Shown: one piece after another, positions 40,008 through 49,228 of the stretch
Layout: each line of letters opens with the position of its first letter
Position numbering within the stretch: the first letter of the stretch is position 1
Made by a program: the position numbers and the translations under genes
The notes under the pieces: model-generated
Seen by the model: only the letters and a program-made list of their open reading frames with translations
Told to the model about the DNA's origin: nothing
Databases searched by the model: none
NCBI RefSeq assembly: GCF_009765355.1
Contig: NZ_VTHK01000009.1
Span: 1-64,000, forward strand
Length of the DNA stretch: 64,000 nt
Direction: 5' to 3'
From: Amycolatopsis anabasis
Lineage (GTDB): Bacteria > Actinomycetota > Actinomycetes > Mycobacteriales > Pseudonocardiaceae

Positions 40008-43000
40008 TCACACGCTCGCGTCGAGCAGCGAGCCGAGTTGGTCGGCTTCGGGTGTCCCCAGTTCGGTGAAAATGGCGAGTGCTTCCCGCCAGGGCTGGAT
40101 CGCCGCCGCGTCGTTCTCCGCCTGGCGGAGGACGTGGCCGAGGGTGCGCAGGGCGCGGGCGTGACCGAGCCGGTGGCCGATCTTGCCGTGCACGGCCACC
40201 GCCTCGTTCGCGCAGTCCAAGGCTTGCTGGTAGTGCCGCTGGTCGAGGTGCAGGGTGGCGAGCGCGGTGAGCGCGTGACCCTCGTACGGCCGGAAACCGT
40301 CCGCTCGCGCCAGCTCGAGGGCGGTGCGGGCGCAGGACATCGCCTCGTCGTGCCGGCCGAGCCCGCGGTGGGCCAGGGCGAGCCCGTTCAGCGTGTCGAT
40401 CTCGCCCCGGCGGAAGCCGCTCTTGCGCGCCAGTTCGAGGGCCTGGGTGTGGTGGTCGGCGGCTTCGGCGAACCGGCCGAGGTGCCCGTACGTGGAGCCG
40501 ACGGTGATCAGGGAGATGATCTCGGTTCGCCGCGAGCCGATCTCGCGCGCGTAGGTCAGTGCCCGGTGACCGTGGTCGAGTGCCTCTTCGTAGCGTCCCG
40601 CGTCGCGGCTGATCCAGGCCAGGGTCTCCATGGCGGCGGCCTCGCCGTCCCGGTAGCCCGCCTCGCGGTAGCGGACCAGCGCCTCGGAGCACAGGCCGAA
40701 CGCCTTCTCGTAGTTGCCCATGCTGTTGTTGACGTGGGAGAGGCTGTGCAGGGAAAGGGCTTCGCCGAACCGGGCCCCGGTCTCCCGCTGGATCGCCAGG
40801 GCCCGGGTGTTGTGCTCGACGGATTCGGTGAACTGCCCGAATTCGCAGAACACGAACGACATGATGTTGAGGATGTAGGCCTCGCCCGCCCGGTTTCCGG
40901 TCTGCCGGTAGCAGCGGAGGCCGGTGACGAGGTGATCCCGCGCCTCGCCGAGCCGCCCCAGGACCCAGCACGCCTGACCGGCCCGCTTGCTCGTCTCGCC
41001 CTCACCGGCGCGGTTTCCCGCTTCCCGGTAGAGGTTCCTGGCCTGCAACGCGTTGTCGAGCGCTCGCGCGTACCCGCCGAACATGTACTGCGCCTCGGCC
41101 AGGTTGTACAGCATGGCCGCTTCGGCTTCCTGATCACCGGCGGCCCGTGCCGCGCGCAGCCCGGCTTCGGCCGTGGCCAGCGAATCGGTCCGGTTCAACC
41201 GGGAGTAGAAGTGACCGCGCAGCGCGTCGGCGAGGCGCCAGGCCATCGGGCGGGGACCGTGGGCGGCGGCGTGTTCGATGGCGGCGGCCAGGTTGGTCCG
41301 TTCGGCGTCCAGCCAGCTCAGCGCCTGCGGGTGCGCGGTGAACGCGACCGGCTGCGCCTCGGGCTCGGGCGGCTCGCGGAGCAGCGGCGCCATTTCCGGG
41401 TAGAGTCGCCGGGCGGCGGCGAGCACGTTGTGCAGGTACCAGCCGAACAGCCGTCGCGTGGCGGCGTCGCGTTCGGGCTCGCCGTCCTCGGCCAGCGCCC
41501 GTTCCGCGGCGTACCGGCGAATGAGGTCGTGGAACTGGAACCGGCCGGGCGCGTGGTCCTCGATCAGGTGCGCGGTGGCCAGCCGGCCGAGCAGCCGCCG
41601 CGCCTGCTCGGCCGTGGAATCGGCGAGCGCGGCGGCGGCGGACGGCGTGAAGTCCGGGAGCGGCACCAGCCCCAGCAAGCGGAACTGCCGGGCGGTGTCC
41701 GGGGCCAGGGTCTGGTAGGAGAGGTCGAAGGAGGCCCGGACCGCGGCCTGCTGGTCTTCTTCGACCGCGAGTTCGGTGAGCAGGTTTCCTTCGGTGAGCC
41801 GGGTCAGGTACGTGCCGATCGCCTCACCGGGATGGCTGTCCAGGTAGGCCGCCGCGATGCGCAGCGCCAGCGGCAGGTAGCCGCACAGGCGGGCGAGTTC
41901 GGCCGTGGCCTCCCGTTCGGCTTCGACCCGATCGACGCCGACCGTGCGGGTGAGCAGGAGGTGGGCTTCGTCCGGGGTGAGCGCGTCCAGCACCACCCGG
42001 CGGGCGCCCTGCAAGGTGGTCAGCCCGCGCAGATCGTCCCGGCTGGTGACCAGGACCAGGCAGCTCGGGCTGCCCGGCAGCAGCGGCCGCACCTGATCCG
42101 CGGTGACGGCGTTGTCCAGCAGCACCAGCGTTCGCTTGTCGGCCATCAGCGAGCGGTACAGGGCGGATTGTTCGTCCTGCTCCAGCGGAATCCGCTCCTG
42201 CGGAATGCCGAGGGCGCGCAGGAACTTGCCCAGTGCTTCGGCCGGCACCATCGGCGGGCTCGAGGAATAGCCGCGCAGGTTGACGTACAACTGCCCGTCG
42301 GGAAGCCGTTTGGCGACCCGGTGCGCCCAGTGCAGGGCCAGCGCGGTCTTGCCGACGCCCGCGGTGCCGGAAAGCGCGGTGATCACCACCGTCTGCGCGG
42401 GACCGTCCGGCTCGCCGGTGAGCAGCGCGTCCAGCCGCTCCAGGTACGCCTCGCGCCCGGTGAAGTTCGCGACGTCGGCCGGAAGCTGCCGGGGGAGGAT
42501 GCCGAACGCCGGGACCGGTGACGCGCCCTGCGCGGGAGACGCGGCGAGTTCGGGATCGGCGGCCAGCACCCGCTGGTGCAGTTGCCGCAGGGGCGGGCCG
42601 GGTTCGATGCCGAGCTCGTCCGCGAGCAACCGGTAGATCTCCTGGTAGGCGGCCAGTGCCTCGGCCTGCCGGCCGCACCGGTACAGGGCGAGCATGAGCT
42701 GCCCGCGCAAGCGTTCCCGCAGGGGATGGGCGCGCACCAGATCGCGCAGTTCGGGGATCAGCTCGTCGTGCTCGCCGAGTTCGAGCCGGACCTCGATCCG
42801 CTCCTCCGCGACGGCGATGCGAGCCTCGTCGAGGCCGGCCGCCTGCGCCTCGGCGAACTGGCCCGGCACCCCGGCGAGCGCCGGCCCGCGCCACAGGTCC
42901 AGAGCCGCCTGGAATTCCCGCACGGCTTCGGTTTTCCGGCCCGCCGCCACCGCGGCCCTGGCCCGGGCCACATGCCCCTGGTACACCTCCAGGTCCAGTT

Positions 43001-43295
43001 CCCCGGGCCGGGTTCGCAGCAGGTAACCCGCCGCGTGGGTGACTATCCGTTCGCCGCCTTCGGGCTCGAGCTCGGCGAGTGCCCGCCGGGCGCGGAAGAT
43101 CAGGGTGTGCAACGCGGCGTTCGACGCGTTCGGGGGCGCCTCGCCCCAGGTCGCTTCGATGAGCTTGCCGAGGGGTACCACCTGATTGGCCTGCACCAGC
43201 AAACCGGCCAGCAACGCCACCTGTTTCGCGCCGCCGAGGGGCGCCTCCCTCCCGTCGCCCCAGACCTCGAGCGGGCCCAGGATCCGAAACTCCAT
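40008..43295 (-). CDS. SARP-type regulator with NB-ARC and TPR domains (AfsR-like)
   Basis: A 1095-residue pathway-type activator. Residues 1-90 are a Trans_reg_C winged helix (EFRILGPLEVWGDGREAPLG), about 95-240 a BTAD domain and about 280-560 an NB-ARC ATPase. The ATPase has Walker A GTAGVGKTALALHWAH and Walker B RTLVLLDNA. TPR repeats fill about 690-1095. This is the AfsR architecture that activates secondary metabolism. It ends 40 bases before the PKS start on the same strand, so it may be co-transcribed with and control the PKS. GGGAG precedes the ATG. Confidence 0.92.
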   Translation of the reverse strand: MEFRILGPLEVWGDGREAPLGGAKQVALLAGLLVQANQVVPLGKLIEATWGEAPPNASNAALHTLIFRARRALAELEPEGGERIVTHAAGYLLRTRPGELDLEVYQGHVARARAAVAAGRKTEAVREFQAALDLWRGPALAGVPGQFAEAQAAGLDEARIAVAEERIEVRLELGEHDELIPELRDLVRAHPLRERLRGQLMLALYRCGRQAEALAAYQEIYRLLADELGIEPGPPLRQLHQRVLAADPELAASPAQGASPVPAFGILPRQLPADVANFTGREAYLERLDALLTGEPDGPAQTVVITALSGTAGVGKTALALHWAHRVAKRLPDGQLYVNLRGYSSSPPMVPAEALGKFLRALGIPQERIPLEQDEQSALYRSLMADKRTLVLLDNAVTADQVRPLLPGSPSCLVLVTSRDDLRGLTTLQGARRVVLDALTPDEAHLLLTRTVGVDRVEAEREATAELARLCGYLPLALRIAAAYLDSHPGEAIGTYLTRLTEGNLLTELAVEEDQQAAVRASFDLSYQTLAPDTARQFRLLGLVPLPDFTPSAAAALADSTAEQARRLLGRLATAHLIEDHAPGRFQFHDLIRRYAAERALAEDGEPERDAATRRLFGWYLHNVLAAARRLYPEMAPLLREPPEPEAQPVAFTAHPQALSWLDAERTNLAAAIEHAAAHGPRPMAWRLADALRGHFYSRLNRTDSLATAEAGLRAARAAGDQEAEAAMLYNLAEAQYMFGGYARALDNALQARNLYREAGNRAGEGETSKRAGQACWVLGRLGEARDHLVTGLRCYRQTGNRAGEAYILNIMSFVFCEFGQFTESVEHNTRALAIQRETGARFGEALSLHSLSHVNNSMGNYEKAFGLCSEALVRYREAGYRDGEAAAMETLAWISRDAGRYEEALDHGHRALTYAREIGSRRTEIISLITVGSTYGHLGRFAEAADHHTQALELARKSGFRRGEIDTLNGLALAHRGLGRHDEAMSCARTALELARADGFRPYEGHALTALATLHLDQRHYQQALDCANEAVAVHGKIGHRLGHARALRTLGHVLRQAENDAAAIQPWREALAIFTELGTPEADQLGSLLDASV

Positions 43296-43487
43296 GGCGG
43301 CTCCCGGAACGGTCGTCCACGCTGTACGCGGCGGTAGCGGAGGATCCACTTGGCGACAGACCTGTACCCCCACCGTAGTGCTGCCGCGGCAATACCGGCC
43401 GTCGCGTTCCCGCAATTCACCGGACCGGACTAGTGTGCTCCTTCCATACCGTCTTCGAGAATCCGGGACAAGGAGGTGGCCGAGCGG

Positions 43488-44177
43488 ATGAACCCGGATG
43501 CCGAGCATCATTTCCATTCCCTTGACCAGGCGGTTCTGGACGGGCAGGCGGTTTACAACAAATATCTGCTCGCGGTGTACAACGTGACCGTTTTCCGGAT
43601 CAATTACCCGTTGTTCTGGCGTTGCCCGGTGTCCAGTGTTCAGCGGCTGTACAACGCGAGTGTCGGTGCGGAACATCTGGAGCTGGGCGTCGGCACCGGT
43701 TATTTACCGGCGCACAGCACTTTCCCGGTACCGGCGCCCCGGATCACCCTGCTCGATCTGAATCCGACCACGTTGGCCGTCGCGACGAAACGGCTCGCGA
43801 AATACCGGACCGCGCGGGTGCGGGCGAATGTGCTGGAACCGTTGCCGGTGCCGAAGTCGGCCTTTGATTCGGTGGGCCTGAACTTTCTGCTGCACTGCCT
43901 GCCGGGCACCCTGCGCGAGAAGGGTGTCGTGCTGGCGCACGCCGCGGCGGCGGCGCGGCCGGGCGGCGTGGTGTTCGGGAGCACCATCCTGTCCTCCGGG
44001 GTGCCGGTGTCCGTGCCCGCCCGCATGATGATGCGGGTGCTCAACGCCACCGGGGTGTTCCACAACGATCGTGACGACCTCGGGGATCTCCGCAGCCAAT
44101 TGGACCGGCATTTCGCGAGTCACCAGTTGATCGTCCGGGGCTGTGTCGCGCTGTTCAGGGCGCGCACCATCAGGTGA
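43488..44177 (+). CDS. Class I SAM-dependent methyltransferase
   Basis: A 229-residue methyltransferase with motif I LELGVGTGYLPAH and a downstream GLNFLLHCLPGTLREKG segment. AAGGAGG precedes it, overlapping an in-frame GTG at 43476 and standing 11 bases before the ATG at 43488; the ATG is slightly preferred. It is divergent from the SARP regulator and may belong to the polyketide cluster as a tailoring enzyme. That is inferred from position only. Confidence 0.78.
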   Translation: MNPDAEHHFHSLDQAVLDGQAVYNKYLLAVYNVTVFRINYPLFWRCPVSSVQRLYNASVGAEHLELGVGTGYLPAHSTFPVPAPRITLLDLNPTTLAVATKRLAKYRTARVRANVLEPLPVPKSAFDSVGLNFLLHCLPGTLREKGVVLAHAAAAARPGGVVFGSTILSSGVPVSVPARMMMRVLNATGVFHNDRDDLGDLRSQLDRHFASHQLIVRGCVALFRARTIR

Positions 44178-44257
44178 GCAGGCGCGGTCGCGGGCATAGG
44201 CGGGCGGGGGAGCGGGTAAACCGGGCACGGCTCGACCAACGCCGACGGGAGAGAACG

Positions 44258-45127
44258 ATGAACGAGGTGACCACGATCGTCGTCGGGGTGGACGGATCGG
44301 AATCGGCGACGCACGCCGTGCGCTGGGCGGCCGCGGTCGCGGCGAGCCGGAAGTTCGGTTTGCGGATCGTGCACGGCTCCGGGCTGACCGCGGGCTACTA
44401 CAGTGCCGGTTTGCCCGCGCCACAGGAGGTTTTCGACGCGCTGGAGCAGGAGGCGGAGAACGTCCTCGCCGCGGCCGCCGAGACCGCGCGAGGGGTGGCC
44501 GAGGACCTTGCGGTGACCACCTCGCCGCGGAACGAACCGCCGATCCCGCTGCTGCTGGAGTTGTCGCGGACCGCGCGGATGCTCGTGCTCGGCGCGTCCG
44601 GGCGGGGTGGCTTCGCCGGGATGCGGCTCGGGTCCACCGCCATCGCGGTGGCCGGTCACGCCCACTGCCCGACGGTGGTGGTCCGGGGCCGCGATGAGGA
44701 CGGTCCGGTCGTGGTCGGGGTGGACGGCAGCCCGGTGGGGGAACGGGCCATCGGGGTGGCCTTCGACGAGGCGTCCTGGCGGAACACGCCGCTGGTCGCG
44801 GTGCACGCGTGGAGCGACGTCGACTACGACAGCACCTTCGCCTCGTCGCGGCTGTTCGCCGACTGGGACGCCCTGGCCGCGGACGAGGAACGGCTGCTGG
44901 CGCAGCGGCTCGCGGGCTGGCAGGAGAAGTACCCGGAGGTGCGGGTGGAGCGGGTGGTGGTGCGGGACCGGCCCCGCCACCAGCTGCTGGAACGGTCGGA
45001 GCACGCGCGGCTCGTCGTGGTGGGCAGCCGGGGCCGCGGCGGGTTCGCCGGAATGCTGCTCGGTTCGACCAGCCAGGCGCTGATCCAGCACGCGAACTGC
45101 CCGGTGCTGATCGTGCGCCCGGAGTGA
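44258..45127 (+). CDS. Tandem universal stress protein
   Basis: A 289-residue protein with two Usp domains (about 1-145 and 148-289). Each ends in the nucleotide-binding motif GxSGRGGFAGMRLGST or GSRGRGGFAGMLLGST, so ATP binding is expected in both. Tandem Usp proteins in actinobacteria are linked to hypoxia or stationary-phase survival. The ATG at 44258 opens the usual TTIVVGVDGSESATHAVRWA. Monocistronic or with the small membrane gene that follows. Confidence 0.9.
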   Translation: MNEVTTIVVGVDGSESATHAVRWAAAVAASRKFGLRIVHGSGLTAGYYSAGLPAPQEVFDALEQEAENVLAAAAETARGVAEDLAVTTSPRNEPPIPLLLELSRTARMLVLGASGRGGFAGMRLGSTAIAVAGHAHCPTVVVRGRDEDGPVVVGVDGSPVGERAIGVAFDEASWRNTPLVAVHAWSDVDYDSTFASSRLFADWDALAADEERLLAQRLAGWQEKYPEVRVERVVVRDRPRHQLLERSEHARLVVVGSRGRGGFAGMLLGSTSQALIQHANCPVLIVRPE

Positions 45128-45214
45128 CCGGGAGTGTGGCCTCACCGACTCGCCGGTAACTCCGGCGGCGGCCGCGGCGATTGACTGGGAAACATCTGCC
45201 GGAAGAAGGACCTC

Positions 45215-45442
45215 ATGTGGCGCCGAGTGCAGCGGTCTGAGCGCGGTGTGACGAACGCGCTGATCGTGCTCGCCGTCGTCTACACCGGCCTGGCGGTGTT
45301 CAACGCCGTCTTCGCCGCGTTCACCGGCGCGCTCTGGCAGGTGATCCTGGCCGGCGTGCTGTTCCTGGCCGCACTCGCGCTGGTGGTGCTCGTACTCCGC
45401 GAACAACCGCGGGGGCCGGGCCGTTCCTCGGTCGGGGAGTGA
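45215..45442 (+). CDS. Small two-TM membrane protein
   Basis: A 75-residue protein with two hydrophobic helices (about residues 14-36 and 40-61), a basic N terminus and a polar tail. GGAAGAAGG precedes the ATG. No family recognised. It follows the stress protein by 87 bases on the same strand. Confidence 0.6.
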   Translation: MWRRVQRSERGVTNALIVLAVVYTGLAVFNAVFAAFTGALWQVILAGVLFLAALALVVLVLREQPRGPGRSSVGE

Positions 45443-45654
45443 CTCGCGTTCGCGCTTTGCCGACGGGTCGTGAGTGGTACGGCCGGTTCTGACCGGCCTG
45501 AACCCGCACGACCCTCGGACTTGGTTCCCTTACAAGAGACGGTGACCGGTCTGGGCGTGCAGGCGCGGCCTGGCCGCCGCCCCGATGCTCGTCGCGCTTT
45601 GTCGGCTAGGAGGGGCCGCAACGAGGCCGTGCTCGTCGGGGTGTCCGGGGGGAC

Positions 45655-45720
45655 CTACCGAAATGGGGAACTCGGCCTGCCGAAACGAGGGACTCGCACG
45701 TCCGAAACGGGGGACACGCG
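45655..45720. repeat. Degenerate 21-22 bp tandem repeat, three units
   Basis: Units at 45655-45675, 45676-45696 and 45697-45718 share CCGAAA(C/T)GGGGGA(A/C)(T/C)CG with a variable 4-6 base joint. The reverse complement matches the units at 63198-63261, so the same family occurs at both ends of this region in opposite orientation. Confidence 0.65.
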
Positions 45721-45798
45721 CCAGCGGGATCCCCGCCCGCCGCGGTGCGCCCCACGCACCCCATGCGGCGTTCGGTGCGCGAGATGCTCGTTGAGGAC

Positions 45799-45855
45799 AC
45801 CAATGTGGCTTTCGGGGCGTTGAAGGTACCGAACGCCGCATTGGGTACCTCCGAG
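45799..45855. repeat. GGTACC-bounded dispersed repeat, copy 1
   Basis: Two related 17-18 base elements spaced 29 bases apart (CCAATGTGGCTTTCGGG and CCGAACGCCGCATTGGG), joined by GCGTTGAAGGTA. The second is flanked by GGTACC on both sides, 13 bases apart. An inverted copy lies at 53158-53210. Confidence 0.65.
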
Positions 45856-45975
45856 CACCACCACCCGCGCGGATTCACACTTTGTCGGCCAAGTGCGGCT
45901 CGTCGAACGGAAACGCCAGGTCACAAGCAGGTGACCAAATGAGAGTCCGCTCCAACCGGCCTGAACCCTCACGAC

Positions 45976-46161
45976 CTAGCGGGACGCGGGCGCGTGCGCC
46001 AGCTTGCGCACGCGCACCGGGCGCTGGTGCCCGCTCGCCCGCTCCAGCCACACCCACACGCAGTCCGTATTGCGCAGATCGACCGGCCCCTCGACGATCC
46101 TCCCGCGATCGCCGCGGTACAGCCCATCGATCACCACGACCTCGTCACCGATCTTGAACAC
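45976..46161 (-). CDS. Small KOW/SH3-like protein
   Basis: A 61-residue protein, FKIGDEVVVIDGLYRGDRGR onward, resembling a KOW-type beta-barrel as found in ribosome- and RNA polymerase-associated proteins; a basic C terminus follows. The GTG at 46161 has a G-rich region upstream. Role unknown. Confidence 0.6.
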   Translation of the reverse strand: MFKIGDEVVVIDGLYRGDRGRIVEGPVDLRNTDCVWVWLERASGHQRPVRVRKLAHAPASR

Positions 46162-46330
46162 CGGAAACGCCCCCTTCCCTCGCGGACCACGACGTTAGGC
46201 CGATCAGCGGGGTCGGCATACCGCCGACACGGGATCTTCGCGCGGGCCGGACCGCCCACCGGACAACCGTGTGTCACCACGCCCGGCCCGGGGCGGAATA
46301 AAGTCGATCTTGCCCGGCGATGTACCGGGT

Positions 46331-47023
46331 ATGTCGAGGGAAGAGGTAGTGCGGCCGACGACCCGGCCGGTCGCCATCACCGGCGACGACGTCGATCCGG
46401 AGCAGCAGAACGTCCGGTACGAGCTAGCGACCCTTTCGTTCCGCCTGCTCGACGCCGACCGGGCGGCCGCCGGGATCCTGCCCTGGGTGAACGGCCCCGC
46501 CGCGCGCGGCACGCTGCTGGGCTGCTGGCAGACGGAGAACGGCCCGCTGGGGCGGCTGATCGTGCTGCGCGGCTTCGCCGACGACACCGAACTGGCCCTG
46601 GAGCGGGCCCGCGCCCGGGCCAGCACCGATCCGTTCGGGGCCGGTGACCACCTCACCGACCTGTCCCTGCGGAGTTTCGCCCCGTTCCCCTTCCTGCCCC
46701 CGGTGCGGACCGGGCAGTTCGGCTCGGTGTACGAGATCCGCGACTACCACCTGCGACCGGGCGGCCTGCCGGCGACCATCGCCGGCTGGCGGCAGGCGCT
46801 GCCGGCCCGGCACCGCATCGACCCCCTCACGGTGGTGATGTACGCGCTCGACGGCCCCGACCGCATCATCCAGATCTGGCCCTTCCACAGCCTCGACGAA
46901 CGCGTCGCCATCCGCCGAGACCTCTACGCGAGCGGCCTGTGGCCGCCGCCCGGTGCGCCGGAACAGATCCTCGAGGCCACCTCGGTCATCGCCTTCCCGG
47001 CCGAGTTCTCCCCGCTCACCTGA
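46331..47023 (+). CDS. Tandem NIPSNAP-family protein
   Basis: A 230-residue protein made of two NIPSNAP-like ferredoxin-fold halves (about 25-105 and 130-225). The second, YEIRDYHLRPGGLPATIAGW ... IIQIWPFHSLDERVAIRRDL, is the better match. The ATG at 46331 is preferred; a longer frame upstream lacks similarity. Function of bacterial NIPSNAP proteins is unclear. The stop overlaps the convergent hydrolase by eight bases. Confidence 0.75.
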   Translation: MSREEVVRPTTRPVAITGDDVDPEQQNVRYELATLSFRLLDADRAAAGILPWVNGPAARGTLLGCWQTENGPLGRLIVLRGFADDTELALERARARASTDPFGAGDHLTDLSLRSFAPFPFLPPVRTGQFGSVYEIRDYHLRPGGLPATIAGWRQALPARHRIDPLTVVMYALDGPDRIIQIWPFHSLDERVAIRRDLYASGLWPPPGAPEQILEATSVIAFPAEFSPLT

Positions 47024-47900
47024 GCACGAATTCGGCGATATGGGTGGCCAGCACCGGCCACAGTTCCCGGGGCAGGCTGTGCCCCATCCCGTCGATGACC
47101 ACCAGTTTCGCGCCGGGGATGGCCGCGGCGGTGGCCTGCCCGCCGCTGAGGTCGAACATGACGTCGTCGGTGCCGTGGATGACCAGGGTGGGGACCCGCA
47201 GTGACCGCAGCCGTTCCGTGCGGTCGCCGGAGGCCAGGGCCGCGACCGAGTGGCGCATCATGCTCAGGTGGTCGTGGCCCCGGTCGTATTGCCGTGCCGC
47301 CCGTTCGGCCGCGGCGGCTTCGTCGAACTCGAACCCCGGGGACCGGACCGCCCTGCTGGCCCGGACCTGCCATGCGATGAAGCCCTGGCGGTCGCCCGCC
47401 GCCGGGGGCGGCCCCACCTCCGCCAGCGCGCCGAGGTCGGTCTTGCCGACATTCCAGTCGCCGGTGCTGGACATCATCGACGTCAGCGACCGCACCCGGC
47501 CGGGGTGCTCGATCGCGATCGTCTGCGCGATCATCCCGCCCATGGAGGCGCCGACGAAGTGGGCCGTGCCGAAACCGAGCACGTCGAGCAGGCCCACGGC
47601 GTCGGCCGCCATGTCCGACAGCGTGTAGGCCGCCGACGAGAGGTCACCGGCCATCGCCGCCTGTGGATCGGGCACCGGTGCGTCGGGGAAATGGGTGGAT
47701 CGGCCGGTGTCGCGCTGGTCGAAGCGGACCACGTGCAGGCCCCGCCCGGCCAGATCGGCGCAGAACCCCTCCGGCCAGTTGATCATCTGCGCGCCACCGC
47801 CCATCAGCAGCAGCACGGGTGGCGCCTGGGGGTCGCCGAAACGCTCGTAGGCGATCTCGATGCCCGCCGGGCCGACATTCACGGCCAGTTCCTCGCCCAT
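47016..47900 (-). CDS. Alpha/beta hydrolase
   Basis: A 294-residue hydrolase with the nucleophile GASMGG, Asp in HGTDDVMF and His in GMGHSLP. The opening VLLLMGGGAQMINWPEGFC and FDQRDTGRS are typical of a common actinobacterial esterase or aclacinomycin-esterase-like group. The ATG at 47900 is used; a 29-residue upstream extension is hydrophobic but lacks similarity. Substrate unknown. Confidence 0.82.
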   Translation of the reverse strand: MGEELAVNVGPAGIEIAYERFGDPQAPPVLLLMGGGAQMINWPEGFCADLAGRGLHVVRFDQRDTGRSTHFPDAPVPDPQAAMAGDLSSAAYTLSDMAADAVGLLDVLGFGTAHFVGASMGGMIAQTIAIEHPGRVRSLTSMMSSTGDWNVGKTDLGALAEVGPPPAAGDRQGFIAWQVRASRAVRSPGFEFDEAAAAERAARQYDRGHDHLSMMRHSVAALASGDRTERLRSLRVPTLVIHGTDDVMFDLSGGQATAAAIPGAKLVVIDGMGHSLPRELWPVLATHIAEFVLR

Positions 47901-48049
47901 TCCGCACCAACTCCTCGACCGGGGAAATGCGAAAAACAATAGCACCGGGAACTCGGAGAACGCGACCCGGAAACGGATTGCCGACACTTCGCAGAGCCCA
48001 AAAAATAGGTGCGAAAGGCGGTGGATACAATAGAAACGCGAATCGGGGG

Positions 48050-49228
48050 TCAGGAATGCAGATCGCGGAAGACCTGGTGCAGTTTCGCCTTGTCCTCGAA
48101 GCCGATGCCCGGGGTGTCGGTGAGCCCGACGCGGCTGCCGCGGACGACGGCCGAGTCGGCGAACCCGCCGGTGGGCTGGAATTCCCCGGGATAGGACTCG
48201 TTTCCGCCGAGTTTCAGCGCGGCCGCGATGTGCAGGGAGAACTGATGCCCGCCATGCGGTATGCAGCGGCGCGTGGACCAGCCGCGCCGGCGGAGCAGGT
48301 GCAGAATTCGCAGGTATTCGACCAGGCCGTAGCCGAGGACCGGGTCGATCTGGATGATGTCGCGGTCCGGGCGCATGCCCGCGTACCGGAGGAGGTTGCG
48401 GGCGTCGGTCAGGGAGAAGAGGTTCTCACCGGTCGCGAGCGGGCCGGGGTACCGCTCGGCGAGGGTGGCGTGCAGGGCAAAGTCCAGCGGATCACCCGGT
48501 TCCTCGTACCAGAACAACTGGTACGGCTCGAGGGCTTCGCCGTAGCGCAGGGCGGTGTCCAGATCGAACCGCCCGTTGGCGTCGACGGCGAGCCGGGAGC
48601 CGTCGCCGTCCAGCACGGCCAGCGCCGCCTCGACGCGGTCGCGGTCCTCGGCCAGATCGGCGCCGCCGATCTTGATCTTCACCACCTCGTAGCCGAGATC
48701 GAGGAATCCCTTGATCTCGTCCTGGAGTTCGCGTTCGCCCTTGCCGGGCGCGTAGTAACCGCCCGCGGCGTAGACGAACACGCCGGCGTCCGGCTCGCCG
48801 TCGCCGTGGTGGTCGGCGAGCCACCGGTAGAGCGGCTTCTCGTCGAGCTTGGCCACCAGGTCGAACAGGGCCATGTCGAGGACGCCGACCGCGACGGCCC
48901 GTTCGCCGTGGCCGCCCGGTTTCTCGTCGCGCATCAGCACCGCCCAGGCGCGTGCCGGGTCGAAGGTGGCGCCGTCCTCGGTCAGCAGGTCTTCCGGCGG
49001 GGCCTGGAGCAGGCGGGGGATGAGCCGGCGGCGCAGGATTTCGCCCACGCTGTAGCGGCCGTTGGAGTGGAACCCGTAGCCGACCACGGGCCGCCCGTTC
49101 CGGATCACGTCGCTCACCACGGCGACGATCGAACAGTCCATGTTCCGGAAGCTGATGTAGGCGTTGCTGATCGACGAACTGATCGGCACCGTGCCTTCGT
49201 GGATGGCGACTATCTGCGGCACAGTCAT
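48050..49228 (-). CDS. tarD: D(-)-tartrate dehydratase
   Basis: A 392-residue enolase-superfamily enzyme. Length and many blocks match the known D-tartrate dehydratase: NAYISF, GYGFHSNGRYSVGEILRRR, EKPGGHGERAVAVG, AAGGYYAPGKG, KIKIGGA (catalytic Lys), AVDANGRFD and WYEEPGDPLDFAL (metal ligands), GENLFS, and IPHGGHQFSLHIAAAL (catalytic His). It dehydrates D-tartrate to oxaloacetate. The start overlaps the stop of the transporter gene (ATGA), so it is the last gene of a three-gene operon. Confidence 0.88.
   Translation of the reverse strand: MTVPQIVAIHEGTVPISSSISNAYISFRNMDCSIVAVVSDVIRNGRPVVGYGFHSNGRYSVGEILRRRLIPRLLQAPPEDLLTEDGATFDPARAWAVLMRDEKPGGHGERAVAVGVLDMALFDLVAKLDEKPLYRWLADHHGDGEPDAGVFVYAAGGYYAPGKGERELQDEIKGFLDLGYEVVKIKIGGADLAEDRDRVEAALAVLDGDGSRLAVDANGRFDLDTALRYGEALEPYQLFWYEEPGDPLDFALHATLAERYPGPLATGENLFSLTDARNLLRYAGMRPDRDIIQIDPVLGYGLVEYLRILHLLRRRGWSTRRCIPHGGHQFSLHIAAALKLGGNESYPGEFQPTGGFADSAVVRGSRVGLTDTPGIGFEDKAKLHQVFRDLHS

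Larger units (their letters stand above)
45443..45975. other. Gene-free stretch with interspersed repeat remnants
   Basis: No convincing gene in 533 bases; every frame is a repeat-derived shadow. It holds a three-unit 21-22 base tandem repeat (45655-45720) and a GGTACC-bounded repeat (45799-45855). It also holds two copies of a third motif, ACCGGCCTGAACCC followed by CACGACC, near 45496 and 45956. A CTTTG(C/T)CGGC motif recurs near 45456, 45596 and 45881. Confidence 0.6.
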